From assembly GCA_031255695.1 (NCBI GenBank), contig JAIRSA010000210.1:1-15770 (forward strand): a stretch of 15,770 nt of DNA, in the 5' to 3' direction. Each line of letters begins with the position of its first letter. Within the stretch, counting starts at the first letter, position 1. The translations under genes were made by a program, and so were the position numbers. Shown here one piece after another: positions 1 to 8,851 of the stretch. This DNA is from Eubacteriales Family XIII. Incertae Sedis bacterium. GTDB lineage: Bacteria; Bacillota; Clostridia; Peptostreptococcales; Anaerovoracaceae. Under the pieces are notes generated by a model. The model worked only from the letters and a program-made list of their open reading frames with translations. It was not told the DNA's origin and did no database searches.

Positions 1-1
1 G

Positions 2-3000
2 CGTGTCGGTCATACCACTTGGGATGCCTACGCGGATCCGAAGGTCGGCGTCTTCGCCGAGAACGGGAAAGGCTGGCATAGCAACAGCGCCGGGCAGGAA
101 TACGCCGGCACGGCGAATACTGCGTATATACCGAGCACGCCGGTCACGGCCACCTTCGAGTATCTGCGTGTGATAGGCGAGGACCTCCCGGATCTGCCGA
201 ACTCAAAGGTTGCGCCGACGTTCTCGGGGGCGCCTGACACCCAGCGCAAGATCCGCGTCAACCAGAACAGCCTGCTTACAGCGGCCAACTTCAGCCGCCT
301 CGACGAGGCCTATACGGACAGCGACGCGATCTCGTTCTGGTATACGGACGACGGCACGGCGCCGAGCAAGATAAACGGCAAGCGCCTGCCGATCTATCCG
401 GCCGTAACCGGCCAGGGCACGCTGGCGGCGCCTAGGATCTACCTGCTCGACATGGTGCCGGGCGAGACCTACAAGGTGGTCGCCTACGTAGGCGATGCGC
501 CGGGCGCGATAGGGACCTATGTATATCCATTGGATGCGCCGCGCTTCCATACGGCAGACGGCGTGCCCATGCAGATCTTTGACGGCAACTCCGCCCAGAA
601 GCCGGTGCAGCCGGGCGGGATTTACTCCTCGGCCGACATCGCTGACGGCATAAAGCTGGTGGCGGGCGGCCCCGGGCAGGACATATTCTACAAGACGGCC
701 AACGTCAGCTACGACATAGAGACCGGCCTCTTCGGCTCGTCGCCCATAGACGGCGACACGGCCGCGCAGCTCATCTCGGGCGGGCAGAGCTACGTGGCGC
801 CGATCCAGGTGAGGGGCGCCAGCCAGACCACGGGCATGCTCATAAGGGCAGTGGCCCGCAAGGACGGCATAGCCAACCCGAGCGCCGTCGCGAACTTCTA
901 TGTGCGCACGGGCCCGGTGAAGAAACTGGTAGCGGACAAGGACGGCAATCTCCAGGTCGATCTGGACGAGTTCATCAGCCAGCTCACACTGGACGAGCGC
1001 ATCTTGCTCACCACGGGCGTGGGCGGCGATCCCACCATGCTGCTGAACGGCCTGAACTATCCGCTCGAGAGCAACAACGACGGCATACCGCTCCGCGGCG
1101 GCCCGGCGGGCGGCACCTATTCCATACCGAGGCTGAACATACCGGCGCTCGTGCTGGCAGACGGCCCGGTGGGGCTGCGCAACTGGAAGAACGCCACCGT
1201 GTGGGTGGCGCCGGCAGGCCAGGCAGCCACATGGAACAAGGACATAGTCTCCGACATAGGCGCGTCTGTCGCCAGGGAGGCTGAGTACTTCGCCACCGAT
1301 ATAGTCCTCGGCCCTGGCGTGAACATGCAGCGCAACCCGATCGCAGGGCGCAACTTCGAGTACTATTCGGAAGATCCGCTCCTGGCGGGCACCAACACCA
1401 CCGTCTACGTCGACGCGGTGCAGAAGGGCGGGGCGGGCGTCTCGCTGAAGCACTCGGCCGCGAACGACTTTGAGAGCGGGCGCAGCAACGGCAGCTCCAA
1501 CGTGACCGAGCGCGCACTGCGCGAGATCTACCTGCGGCCATTCGAGATGTCCATAGACGTGCAGCCGTGGACCATCATGTCCGGCTACAACTCGATCAAC
1601 GGCGTGAAGAACCACAACAACTACTGGCTCCACACCCAGGTCCTGCGCGACGAGTGGGGCTTTGAGGGCTACGTCATGACCGACTGGGGCACCGACAGCA
1701 CCCCGTGGACGTTTAACAATGCCAACCTGAGAGGGGTAGGCATGATCTATGCCGGCACCGACATGGGGCAGTCCACTAGGCAGCTGGCCGCCACGCGCAA
1801 CGGCATAGTGAACGCGCCGGACGAAGCGACGCGCGACGAGCGCATTGCCCTGCTGAACAGGGCGGTCAAGCGCATACTGCAGATCACGGTCAAGACCTTC
1901 GCCTTCCAGGGCAGGTACGGCGAGCTCCAGCCCGACGGCAGCTATGCCGACGGCGTTGCGCTGGACGGCACGGCGGTCAAGGGCCTGACGCAGAAGGATA
2001 TCGGCATACGCTCCGTCGAGTTCGGCGGTTCGGCAGTGCAGAAGGCCTCCGCCGCGGTCAACAAGCAGGCGGCCGACGAGGCCATAACCCTGCTGAAGAA
2101 CCTGGACGGCACACTGCCGCTCAAGCCGGACGCGAAGATAGCCCTCGTGTCCAGCCGCAAGGCCTGGACGGACTTCTTCAACCCGCGCTGGTACGGCGAC
2201 AGCGCCTCGCTGGGCGACATCGCCCTGATAGGCGCGGGCAGCGGCCAGGTGCGTTTCAGCAACAATACAGTGCCATACGCCTTCCCGCTCCGCGAGGCTC
2301 TGGCCAGGCGCGGCTTTGACGTGGTGGACTGGAAGATCGACGCGGGCGCCTACGGCGGCAACAACGATGACTTCGTGGCCGCCTTCACCGACAACCCGCC
2401 GGCGAACGGCAACTCCAAGTACGTCTTCAGCCTGGAGCAGTCCAGGGGCATGGCGGCCGAGCTTGCGGCATATGCCGCCTCAGGCGCGAACGGAGCAAAT
2501 AACCCCGCAGGCATCGAGAACGCCAAGGCGGCGGCCGAAGAGGCCGCGTCCAAGGCCGAGGTAGGCATCTTCGTGCTCTCGCGCATCATCGGCGAGGGCA
2601 GCGACCTCAGTGCGGCGCAGTGGGGCATGGAGACCTATGAGAAGATCGTCTTCAACGCCTATGCGGACGCCTTCCACGCCGCCGGCAAAAAGATGATCGC
2701 CCTGATCAACTACGGCAGCTCTGTGGACATGACGGAGTACATGGCCAAGGCGGACGCCATACTGCATGTGTGGCTGCCCGGCACGGACGGCACCTTCGCC
2801 ATAGCGGATATACTGAACGGGACAGTCAACCCGTCGGCGCGCCTGGCGCAGTCCTTCCCGGTCAAGTACACCGACAGCCCATCCGTGGCATCGGCCAAGC
2901 CGGGTGCGGATGGCGAGACGCTGAGGCCGACAGTGAACGGCTCGAACGCCTACTATGACGAAGGCGTCTATGTCGGCTACCGCTACTATGAGTCCAACCC

Positions 3001-5026
3001 GGATAGGTACGCAGACATGGTCGCCTACCCATTTGGCTACGGGCTCTCGTACACCGATTTCACCTACAGCGATTTCGAGCTGGACAAGAGTGAGTTCAGC
3101 ATGACCGATCCGGACGACAAGATCACGGCCACTGTCACTGTGACCAACAGCGGCGACATGGCCGGCAAGGAGGTCGTGCAGCTCTACCTGAACGCCGACA
3201 CATGGCAGGATGAAGGGCGCCCGAAGAACGAGCTGAAGGCTTATGCCAAGACGAAGCTGCTGCAGCCCGGCGAAAGCGAGACAGTCACATTGGAGCTCAA
3301 GCTGAGGGATCTGCAGTACTACGACGACGGCAATCCGGAGCAGATAGTGCCGAATGTCAACAATAGCCTCCCATTTGAGGACAGGTATGTCAAGTACGGC
3401 GAGGGCGATGGATGGACGGTAGCGCCGTCCACAGGCTTCACAGCCATGATCCGTACGAACGCTTCGGATGCCGCAACACCGAACATTGCGTTCGATGGCC
3501 TGACACAGACCTTCTCCTACGGCCCTTCGGATGAGCCTGGCACCTACACAGTGACCTTCGACGCCGATGGCGGAACGCCGGTCCCAGCCGCGCAGACTGT
3601 GGCTGAAGGCGGCACTGCCACAACGCCGGGCGAAGACCCTGTGAAGGCAGGCTACACATTCGATGGCTGGTATCTGGGCGATGACACAGAGCCCTTCGAC
3701 TTCAGCGAGGCCATAAGCGGCAACATAACGCTGACGGCGCATTGGACGCTTGTTGGCACTGTCTACACGGTGACATTCAACGCCGCCGGCGGAGCGCCGG
3801 TCCCGGCCGCGCAGACTGTGCTTGAGGGCGGCAACGCCACTAGGCCCGCTGCAGACCCGGTGAGGGCTGGCTACACATTCGATGGCTGGTATCTGGGCGA
3901 TGCCACGACGGCATTCAACTTCACAGGCGAGGCCATAAGCGGCGACATAACGCTGACGGCACGCTGGACGCCTGTCGTTCCGCCTGTTACCAGCTACACA
4001 GTGACGTTCGATGCCGATGGCGGCACACCAGCCCCGGCTGCGCAGACTGTGGTTGCGGGCGAGAAGGCAACAAGTCCGCAAATCCCGCTAAAGCAGGCAT
4101 CCAGATTCAACGGCTGGTATACAGCTGCCACGGGCGGGACCTTATTCGACTTCGATACGCCCATAACCGGCAACATAACGCTGTACGCACATTGGGGCGG
4201 GGTTGTGCCGCCAAGTTGGGCACAACCTGGGAACGGCACAACGGGTGGCGGCGGCACTACAACACCTCCGCCGGCGACAGTGGAGCCGGACGAAACGCCT
4301 CTGGCGCCGACACCTGACACCACGACACCTGACACCACGACGCCTCCTGACAGCAGCGCGCCTTCTGGCGGCATACTGTCCGTGTTCACAGACGGCGCGG
4401 CTGTGGCTGACTGGGCGAGCGCGTTCGTCGAACGCCTGGTAGGCGCAGGGGTCATTTCGGGCCGCACAGACGGCACCCTTGATCCCAAGGGCGACGTGAC
4501 GAGGGCAGAATTCACCAAGATGGTGGTGCAGTCCCTTGGCATAAGCGCAAGCGGCACGGCCAAGACATTCACGGATGTCACGGCAGCCGATTGGCACAAA
4601 GAGTTCGTCGACATAGCTTCATCCGCCAACATTGTGCTTGGCTTGTCGGCTGATATCTTTGGGCCGGACAGCAAGATCACGCGCCAGGATCTCTGCGTGA
4701 TAATGTTCCGTGCGCTAGCCACGCTTAATGTCGCTGCTCCGGCACCTGACGGGAGCGTGTTCCCCGATGCCGACGCCGTGGCCGATTACGCCAAGGATGC
4801 AGTGAGTGCGCTGAAGCAGATGGGCATCGTGCAGGGCAGGACTGACGGGCGCTTTGACCCGCAGGCCTTTGCGACGCGCGAAGAGACCGCAAAGATCATA
4901 TGCGGGATCGTCGATTACGTCGCAGCCAGCCAGGCAGCCGCTGCCCCTGTGGAAGAGCCGGCTGAGGCCCCTGCTGACGAAGCAGGCGAAGCCGCTGACG
5001 AAGAAGGCGGCACCGTCACAAGATAG
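2..5026 (+). CDS. S-layer-anchored GH3 glycoside hydrolase (beta-glucosidase/xylosidase-like), 5' end outside window
   Basis: The frame is open from the first bases to the TAG at 5024-5026, so the start and signal peptide lie upstream; a GTG at 170 is internal. Order by nucleotide: accessory module (2-900), GH3 N-terminal barrel (about 950-1900), GH3 C-terminal domain (about 2070-3050), Fn3-like domain with RPKNELKAY (about 3055-3360), three InlB-type repeats (3542-4195), Pro/Thr linker (4200-4370), three SLH domains (4382-4915) and an acidic tail. GH3 hallmarks seen are GRNFEYYSEDP (about 1348-1380), the KH pair in SLKHSAAND (about 1441-1467) and VMTDW, whose Asp (1682-1684) is the family nucleophile. 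GEGSD near 2590 sits where GH3 enzymes often carry the acid/base Glu. The role is hydrolysis of beta-linked oligosaccharides at the cell surface, held to secondary wall polymer by SLH. The substrate cannot be read from sequence. Downstream, it converges on glgP across a shared hairpin. Confidence 0.93.
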   Translation, partial: RVGHTTWDAYADPKVGVFAENGKGWHSNSAGQEYAGTANTAYIPSTPVTATFEYLRVIGEDLPDLPNSKVAPTFSGAPDTQRKIRVNQNSLLTAANFSRLDEAYTDSDAISFWYTDDGTAPSKINGKRLPIYPAVTGQGTLAAPRIYLLDMVPGETYKVVAYVGDAPGAIGTYVYPLDAPRFHTADGVPMQIFDGNSAQKPVQPGGIYSSADIADGIKLVAGGPGQDIFYKTANVSYDIETGLFGSSPIDGDTAAQLISGGQSYVAPIQVRGASQTTGMLIRAVARKDGIANPSAVANFYVRTGPVKKLVADKDGNLQVDLDEFISQLTLDERILLTTGVGGDPTMLLNGLNYPLESNNDGIPLRGGPAGGTYSIPRLNIPALVLADGPVGLRNWKNATVWVAPAGQAATWNKDIVSDIGASVAREAEYFATDIVLGPGVNMQRNPIAGRNFEYYSEDPLLAGTNTTVYVDAVQKGGAGVSLKHSAANDFESGRSNGSSNVTERALREIYLRPFEMSIDVQPWTIMSGYNSINGVKNHNNYWLHTQVLRDEWGFEGYVMTDWGTDSTPWTFNNANLRGVGMIYAGTDMGQSTRQLAATRNGIVNAPDEATRDERIALLNRAVKRILQITVKTFAFQGRYGELQPDGSYADGVALDGTAVKGLTQKDIGIRSVEFGGSAVQKASAAVNKQAADEAITLLKNLDGTLPLKPDAKIALVSSRKAWTDFFNPRWYGDSASLGDIALIGAGSGQVRFSNNTVPYAFPLREALARRGFDVVDWKIDAGAYGGNNDDFVAAFTDNPPANGNSKYVFSLEQSRGMAAELAAYAASGANGANNPAGIENAKAAAEEAASKAEVGIFVLSRIIGEGSDLSAAQWGMETYEKIVFNAYADAFHAAGKKMIALINYGSSVDMTEYMAKADAILHVWLPGTDGTFAIADILNGTVNPSARLAQSFPVKYTDSPSVASAKPGADGETLRPTVNGSNAYYDEGVYVGYRYYESNPDRYADMVAYPFGYGLSYTDFTYSDFELDKSEFSMTDPDDKITATVTVTNSGDMAGKEVVQLYLNADTWQDEGRPKNELKAYAKTKLLQPGESETVTLELKLRDLQYYDDGNPEQIVPNVNNSLPFEDRYVKYGEGDGWTVAPSTGFTAMIRTNASDAATPNIAFDGLTQTFSYGPSDEPGTYTVTFDADGGTPVPAAQTVAEGGTATTPGEDPVKAGYTFDGWYLGDDTEPFDFSEAISGNITLTAHWTLVGTVYTVTFNAAGGAPVPAAQTVLEGGNATRPAADPVRAGYTFDGWYLGDATTAFNFTGEAISGDITLTARWTPVVPPVTSYTVTFDADGGTPAPAAQTVVAGEKATSPQIPLKQASRFNGWYTAATGGTLFDFDTPITGNITLYAHWGGVVPPSWAQPGNGTTGGGGTTTPPPATVEPDETPLAPTPDTTTPDTTTPPDSSAPSGGILSVFTDGAAVADWASAFVERLVGAGVISGRTDGTLDPKGDVTRAEFTKMVVQSLGISASGTAKTFTDVTAADWHKEFVDIASSANIVLGLSADIFGPDSKITRQDLCVIMFRALATLNVAAPAPDGSVFPDADAVADYAKDAVSALKQMGIVQGRTDGRFDPQAFATREETAKIICGIVDYVAASQAAAAPVEEPAEAPADEAGEAADEEGGTVTR
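3542..4195 (+). repeat. Three tandem InlB/Listeria-Bacteroides (Flg_new-type) repeats inside the GH3 protein
   Basis: Three copies of about 68 residues lie at 3542-3745, 3761-3967 and 3992-4195. Each begins YTVTFDADGG or close to it, carries FxGWY in the middle and ends ITLxAxW. Copies 1 and 2 share long identical DNA stretches around GYTFDGWYLGD, which suggests recent duplication; copy 3 has diverged. The family forms small beta-grasp-like spacer or adhesion modules in Gram-positive surface proteins. Here they separate the catalytic part from the cell-wall anchor. Confidence 0.9.
4382..4915 (+). other. Three SLH cell-wall anchoring domains at the C-terminus of the GH3 protein
   Basis: Three SLH repeats start near 4382, 4565 and 4757. 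Each opens with an FxD motif (VFTD, TFTD, VFPD) and ends with the charged motif TRAE, TRQD or TREE. SLH triplets bind pyruvylated secondary cell-wall polymer, so the enzyme should be non-covalently attached to the cell surface. A Pro/Thr-rich linker with two PDTTT units (about 4313-4345) precedes them, and a Glu/Ala-rich tail follows. Confidence 0.93.
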
Positions 5027-5092
5027 CTAACGTCCAGCCAACTTCAGGCAGGGCGATACCGACAGCATAGGATGGCATAAAGCATCAAAACA

Positions 5093-5124
5093 AAAGGGCC
5101 CCCGGCGTAAGCCGGGGGTCCTTT
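5093..5124. terminator. Bidirectional hairpin terminator between convergent GH3 and glgP genes
   Basis: CCCCCGGC and GCCGGGGG flank a GTAA loop, and the stem extends outward with G-C, G-U and A-T pairs to about 14 bp. On the + strand only a short TTT follows, so it is modest for the GH3 gene 67 nt upstream. On the - strand the stem is followed by TTTTGTTTTG, a good U-tract, so it should end the glgP transcript about 150 nt after its stop. Confidence 0.85.
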
Positions 5125-5159
5125 GCGTAACGGCCCCTTGGGCCATCATACACAACATT

Positions 5160-5280
5160 TGGAACAGCTCGAAGGATTGGAGGTGCCTGTAGTGACACAG
5201 GCCATAGAGACGTACCGAGAGATAACCTTATCCCCTGAGTTCATGGAGCTAATGCGCCTGCGGGAGAAAACCCGCTATTT
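5160..5280 (+). pseudogene. Remnant resembling the C-terminal tail of an Rpn/PD-(D/E)XK-family transposase
   Basis: The + frame through this stretch reads LEGLEVPVVTQAIETYREI, then TLSPEFMELMRLREKTRY. This matches my recollection of the helical tail of Rpn-family (PD-(D/E)XK nuclease transposase) proteins, which have a run like xxYxExSxxPExxxLxxLREKA just after the nuclease domain. No nuclease core, start or RBS is present. The match stops exactly where the convergent glgP gene ends at 5275, and beyond it the frame is only antisense to glgP. It is best read as a decayed fragment of a mobile gene. It could be chance similarity, because only about 40 residues support it. Confidence 0.45.
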
Positions 5281-7725
5281 CGCCCCTGGGCTGAGCCGAT
5301 CCAGCTTCCATATCTCCTTTGCGTACTGATCGATAGTGTTGTCGCTCGAAAAGCGCCCGGACATGGCGATATTGTTGAGGGCGACGGCGCCCCATTGCTT
5401 TTTCTGCCGATAGAGCGCGTCTATCCTGTCTTGCGCCTTCGCATAGCTCGTGAAATCCTTGAGCACAAAGAACTCGTCATTGTAGTCCAGCAGCGAGCGT
5501 ATGATGGCCGAAAAATCGTCGCGCGCCGTGCCGGGGAACAGTTCCCCGCTGCTGAGCTGCCCGATGAGCCGGCTTATATCCGGGTCGCCCTGGCAGAGTT
5601 CGCGGGAATTATACCCTCCATTGTTATAATAATCCAGCACCTGCTCGACGCTAAGGCCGAACAGTATGAAATTCTCGTCGCCGACCAGCTGGCGGATCTC
5701 AATATTGGCGCCATCGTTCGTGCCGATAGTCACGGCGCCGTTCATCATGAACTTCATGCAGCCCGTGCCAGATGCTTCCTTGGAAGCGGTGGAAATCTGT
5801 TCGGAGACATCGCTCGCCGGGAATATGAGCTCGGCCAGGCTGACATTGTAGTTTTCAAGGAAGACCACGTTGAGCATCTTGTTCACCCGCTTGTCGCCGT
5901 CGATGAGGCGCGCGAGCTCATTGATATATTTGATGATGGTCTTCGCATAATAATAGCTCGGCGCGGCCTTGCCCGCAAACACGAAGGTGCGTGGGGCAAT
6001 GTCCAGGTTCGGGTTGTCGATCAGCCTATTGTAAAGATGCTGTATATGCAGCGCGTTCAGGAGCTGGCGCTTGTATGCGTGTATGCGCTTGACCTGCACA
6101 TCGAATATGGATGCCGGGTCGACCTTTATGCCCTGGGTGTCCGCGATATAGCGGGCCAGCCGTTCCTTGCCGGCGCGCTTTATGCCGGCCAGGCGCTCCT
6201 GCATCGCAGGGTCATTGCTGGACTGCCGGAGCCGTTCAAGCTCGGGCGGGTTTGAGATCCAGCCGGTGCCTATGGCATCCGAGATGGCGGAGGTGAGCAG
6301 CGGGTTGGCTTTTATGAGCCAGCGCCGGTGCGTGATCCCGTTGGTCTTATTGTTGAATTTGCTCGGATAATAGTCGTTGAAATCCTTCATGACTACATTC
6401 TTCAGCAGCTCGGTGTGGACGGCGGCGACGCCATTGACGCTGAAACTGCCGACGACGGCGAGGTTCGCCATGCGCACGGTGCCGTCCCCGATAATGGACA
6501 TGCGCGCCACCTTGCCGGGGTCATCCGGGTAGCGCAGGCTAAGCCCGTCAAGGAAGCGGCGGTTTATCTCCTCGACGATCATATAGATCCTGGGCAGAAG
6601 CTCCCAGAACAGATCGACGGGCCAGGTCTCCAGCGCCTCTGGCATTATCGTGTGGTTGGTGTAGGCGATGGTGCGCGTGGTGATGCCCCAGGCCTCATCC
6701 CAGCCGAAGCCCTCTTCGTCTATCAGTATGCGCATCATTTCGGGGATGGCCAGGGCAGGGTGCGTGTCGTTGATATGTATGACAATGCGTTCGGGCAGCA
6801 GCTTGATGTCGTGCTGCTTTATCTTGAAGCGGCGCACTATGGACTGTATCCCGGCCGACACAAAGAAATATTGCTGCTTCAGGCGCAGCAGCCGGTTTGA
6901 ATAGTTGGAGTCGTCCGGGTAAAGCACCTCGGAGATGGCCTCCACGGAATACTTGCCGGACACGGCGTTCACATAGTCGCCGCGGCTGAATGACGCGAAG
7001 TCGAAGGAATTGTCGACCGATTCCGCGCTCCACAGCCGCAGTGTGTTCACCGTCCGGTTGCGGTAGCCCATTATGGGCATGTCGTAGGGCACGGCCAGCA
7101 CGGGGAGATAGTCCTCATGCGTGAAATGCGCCTTGCCGTCGGCGCCGAATTCGGTGCGGATGTGGCCGTTGAGCTTGACGATCACCGCCTTGTCGGGCTT
7201 GCGGATCTCCCAGGGGTTGCGCTGGTTAAGCCAGTTGTCGGGAAGCTCGACCTGGTAGCCGTCCACGATCTGCTGGCGGAACAGCCCGTATTTGTAGCGG
7301 ATGCCGCAGCCGTGGCCCGGCAGCCCCATCGAGGCCATGGAGTCGAGGAAACAGGCCGCTAGCCTGCCCAGCCCCCCGTTCCCCAGCGCTGGATCGGGCT
7401 CGCATGCTATCAGCTCGTCGAGGTCCACGCCGAGCTTCGCAAGCCCCTCCCGGCAGATGTCCTCGGCGCCGAGGTAGAGCAGGTTGGATTCCAGGAACTT
7501 GCCGACCAGGAATTCAAGCGAGAAGTAGTACGCCTGCCGCGCGCCGCTCTTCAGGTAATAACTATTCGTGACGACCCATTTTTCGTTCATTTGGTCGCAC
7601 ACCATCGATGCGAGCACTGTATACTTGTCGGCGAGCGTGGATTCGCTCATGGTCTTCGACAGCAGCGACATGAACCTGCGCGTATACGCAGATATGAACT
7701 CTTCTTTGCTATTGAACATATTCAA
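5275..7725 (-). CDS. glgP: Glycogen/starch (alpha-glucan) phosphorylase
   Basis: A full-length 816-aa GT35 phosphorylase, the usual bacterial size. It releases glucose-1-phosphate from alpha-1,4-glucan using pyridoxal phosphate, in the cytoplasm. Visible hallmarks are NGGLGRLAACFLDS in the N-terminal half, HINDTHPALAIPEMMR mid-protein, VKRIHAYKRQ, and the PLP site EASGTGCMKFMMNGAVTIGT, where Lys658 should form the Schiff base. There is no long N-terminal regulatory extension. The TTG at 7725 is preferred over the ATG at 7719 because AGGGAAGG (7734-7741) sits 8 nt before the TTG but 14 nt before the ATG. It lies 92 nt downstream of the diguanylate cyclase with no clear promoter or U-tract terminator between, so co-transcription is plausible. 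It ends toward the hairpin at 5093-5124. Confidence 0.97.
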   Translation of the reverse strand: MNMFNSKEEFISAYTRRFMSLLSKTMSESTLADKYTVLASMVCDQMNEKWVVTNSYYLKSGARQAYYFSLEFLVGKFLESNLLYLGAEDICREGLAKLGVDLDELIACEPDPALGNGGLGRLAACFLDSMASMGLPGHGCGIRYKYGLFRQQIVDGYQVELPDNWLNQRNPWEIRKPDKAVIVKLNGHIRTEFGADGKAHFTHEDYLPVLAVPYDMPIMGYRNRTVNTLRLWSAESVDNSFDFASFSRGDYVNAVSGKYSVEAISEVLYPDDSNYSNRLLRLKQQYFFVSAGIQSIVRRFKIKQHDIKLLPERIVIHINDTHPALAIPEMMRILIDEEGFGWDEAWGITTRTIAYTNHTIMPEALETWPVDLFWELLPRIYMIVEEINRRFLDGLSLRYPDDPGKVARMSIIGDGTVRMANLAVVGSFSVNGVAAVHTELLKNVVMKDFNDYYPSKFNNKTNGITHRRWLIKANPLLTSAISDAIGTGWISNPPELERLRQSSNDPAMQERLAGIKRAGKERLARYIADTQGIKVDPASIFDVQVKRIHAYKRQLLNALHIQHLYNRLIDNPNLDIAPRTFVFAGKAAPSYYYAKTIIKYINELARLIDGDKRVNKMLNVVFLENYNVSLAELIFPASDVSEQISTASKEASGTGCMKFMMNGAVTIGTNDGANIEIRQLVGDENFILFGLSVEQVLDYYNNGGYNSRELCQGDPDISRLIGQLSSGELFPGTARDDFSAIIRSLLDYNDEFFVLKDFTSYAKAQDRIDALYRQKKQWGAVALNNIAMSGRFSSDNTIDQYAKEIWKLDRLSPGAK

Positions 7726-7733
7726 TTATTTTA

Positions 7734-7741
7734 CCTTCCCT
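7734..7741 (-). promoter_or_regulatory. Ribosome binding site deciding the TTG start of glgP
   Basis: AGGGAAGG on the - strand lies 8 nt upstream of TTG (7725) and 14 nt upstream of the in-frame ATG (7719). The spacing favours initiation at TTG, two codons before the ATG. Confidence 0.6.
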
Positions 7742-7817
7742 CTGCGCCCGCCTTGCCGGCATCCGGCGCCATATCTGCCATCAATCCGCGGCGCCGCTGC
7801 GCCACTGCTATCCTGCC

Positions 7818-8780
7818 CTACATTTCCTGCGTCCCGTTCCGGGAGCGCTTGTCGTCCCCGTCGGATGGGAACATCGACTTCAGCAGCTCGTCAACGTCCT
7901 CGTAGGGGTTTGTGTACACCCTGTTCCGCCCATTCTCCTTGGCCATATACAGGGCGTTGTCGCTGCGTATTATCACGTCGTTGTATTTGTCGTCCCCAGG
8001 CAGCACCTGGCTCACGCCGATGCTTATCGTCTGTTTCAGCGGCGGCCCCATCTCGATCTCCAGCTCGGACTTTTCGAGCACAGTACGTATCCTCTCGGCA
8101 ATGCAGACGGCCCCGGCGAGGCCCGTTTCCGGCAGCACCGCGAGGAATTCCTCGCCGCCGATGCGGCAGAACACGTCGGATGCGCGGAATACGTCTTTGA
8201 GCGTCGAGCTGACGTGTTTGAGCACCCTGTCCCCGACATCGTGGCCGTACGTGTCATTGACGTTTTTGAAATTGTCAATGTCAATGCTCATAATGCTGAA
8301 CGCGCGGAAGCTCCTTTTGTATAACAGGAAGAGCTGTTCCAAAAATTGCATTGCGGAGCGCCTGTTCGGTATTTGTGTCAGGAAATCGACGTTCGCGAGA
8401 CGTTCGAGTTCCAATTGGTTTTGGTGCAGCTTTATGGTCATCTCATTGAAGGAGTCGGAGAATTCGCCAAGGAATTCAGCGCGCTGCGAAAAATCGCCTT
8501 CGGCCACCTGCTTCGTCTGCCACGTCAGGTGGCGCAGGTTGGCCTGCAATGCCTTCATGTTTGAGAGTATATAGCCTTTTGTATAAGCGAACATCTGGAG
8601 ATCGCCGTGTGCCAGCGCAGCGCTCAAGGCGCGCAGATCGTTGATGTATCCGTACAGTTTCTGAAAATTCGGGTTTTCGGCGAGGCCGGGGTCCATGCAC
8701 AGATCATCGGGGATCTTAGGCGCGGTCAAGAGGGTGCTGATCAGCGCGATCCATTCATTATCACTTCGTTGCGAAGACAT
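7818..8780 (-). CDS. Soluble diguanylate cyclase (GGDEF domain) with HAMP-like helical N-terminus
   Basis: 320 aa from the ATG at 8780. It makes c-di-GMP from two GTP. Residues 1-75 are mostly helical and unassigned; 76-118 resemble a HAMP/signalling-helix segment (QVAEGDF, then GEFSDSFNEM); 125-290 are the GGDEF domain. The active site is intact: metal-site Asp167 in SIDIDNFK, YGHDVGD at 178-184 and GGEEF at 208-212. RASD at 199-202 lies exactly five residues before GGEEF, so the product-inhibition I-site is present. There is no membrane segment, so it is cytoplasmic and probably takes its signal from a partner. A GTG at 8792 is possible, but AAGGTGG (8789-8795) is 8 nt from the ATG and overlaps the GTG. 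The upstream neighbour on the same strand is a V4R protein, and the downstream one is glgP. Confidence 0.94.
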   Translation of the reverse strand: MSSQRSDNEWIALISTLLTAPKIPDDLCMDPGLAENPNFQKLYGYINDLRALSAALAHGDLQMFAYTKGYILSNMKALQANLRHLTWQTKQVAEGDFSQRAEFLGEFSDSFNEMTIKLHQNQLELERLANVDFLTQIPNRRSAMQFLEQLFLLYKRSFRAFSIMSIDIDNFKNVNDTYGHDVGDRVLKHVSSTLKDVFRASDVFCRIGGEEFLAVLPETGLAGAVCIAERIRTVLEKSELEIEMGPPLKQTISIGVSQVLPGDDKYNDVIIRSDNALYMAKENGRNRVYTNPYEDVDELLKSMFPSDGDDKRSRNGTQEM

Positions 8781-8788
8781 ATTGTTTG

Positions 8789-8795
8789 CCACCTT
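8789..8795 (-). promoter_or_regulatory. Ribosome binding site deciding the ATG start of the diguanylate cyclase
   Basis: AAGGTGG on the - strand ends 8 nt before the ATG at 8780. The alternative GTG at 8792 lies inside this element, so the ATG is the better start. Confidence 0.6.
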
Positions 8796-8797
8796 AC

Positions 8798-8812
8798 ATT
8801 ATATATATTATA
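8798..8812 (-). promoter_or_regulatory. Possible -10 region(s) before the diguanylate cyclase
   Basis: An alternating AT stretch contains two overlapping perfect TATAAT hexamers on the - strand (8807-8812 and 8798-8803). No convincing TTGACA-like -35 lies 16-18 nt upstream, only an A-rich run, so this is a weak call. It may give the cyclase its own promoter in addition to read-through from the V4R gene. Confidence 0.3.
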
Positions 8813-8851
8813 TACTGTCTGTCGGCCTGTTTTTATTGGCTGATTGGCCTG

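Noticed and set aside
170..172. GTG at 170 as the start of the GH3 gene
   Set aside because: The same frame is open to the window edge with sequence resembling the secreted right-hand protein. No signal peptide or ribosome binding site accompanies the GTG.
203..1633. Long open frame on the - strand (476 codons)
   Set aside because: It lies wholly antisense to the GH3 catalytic region. Its product is rich in Arg, His, Val and Ala with no domain, as expected from a GC-rich shadow frame.
2480..4081. Long open frame on the - strand (533 codons)
   Set aside because: Antisense to the GH3-C and repeat regions. Its apparent internal repeats merely mirror the InlB repeats on the other strand.
5395..6255. 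286-codon open frame on the + strand
   Set aside because: Antisense to the clearly conserved glgP gene, with no recognisable domain.
7742..7817. Terminator between the diguanylate cyclase and glgP
   Set aside because: Short GC palindromes are present, but no U-tract follows any of them on the - strand.
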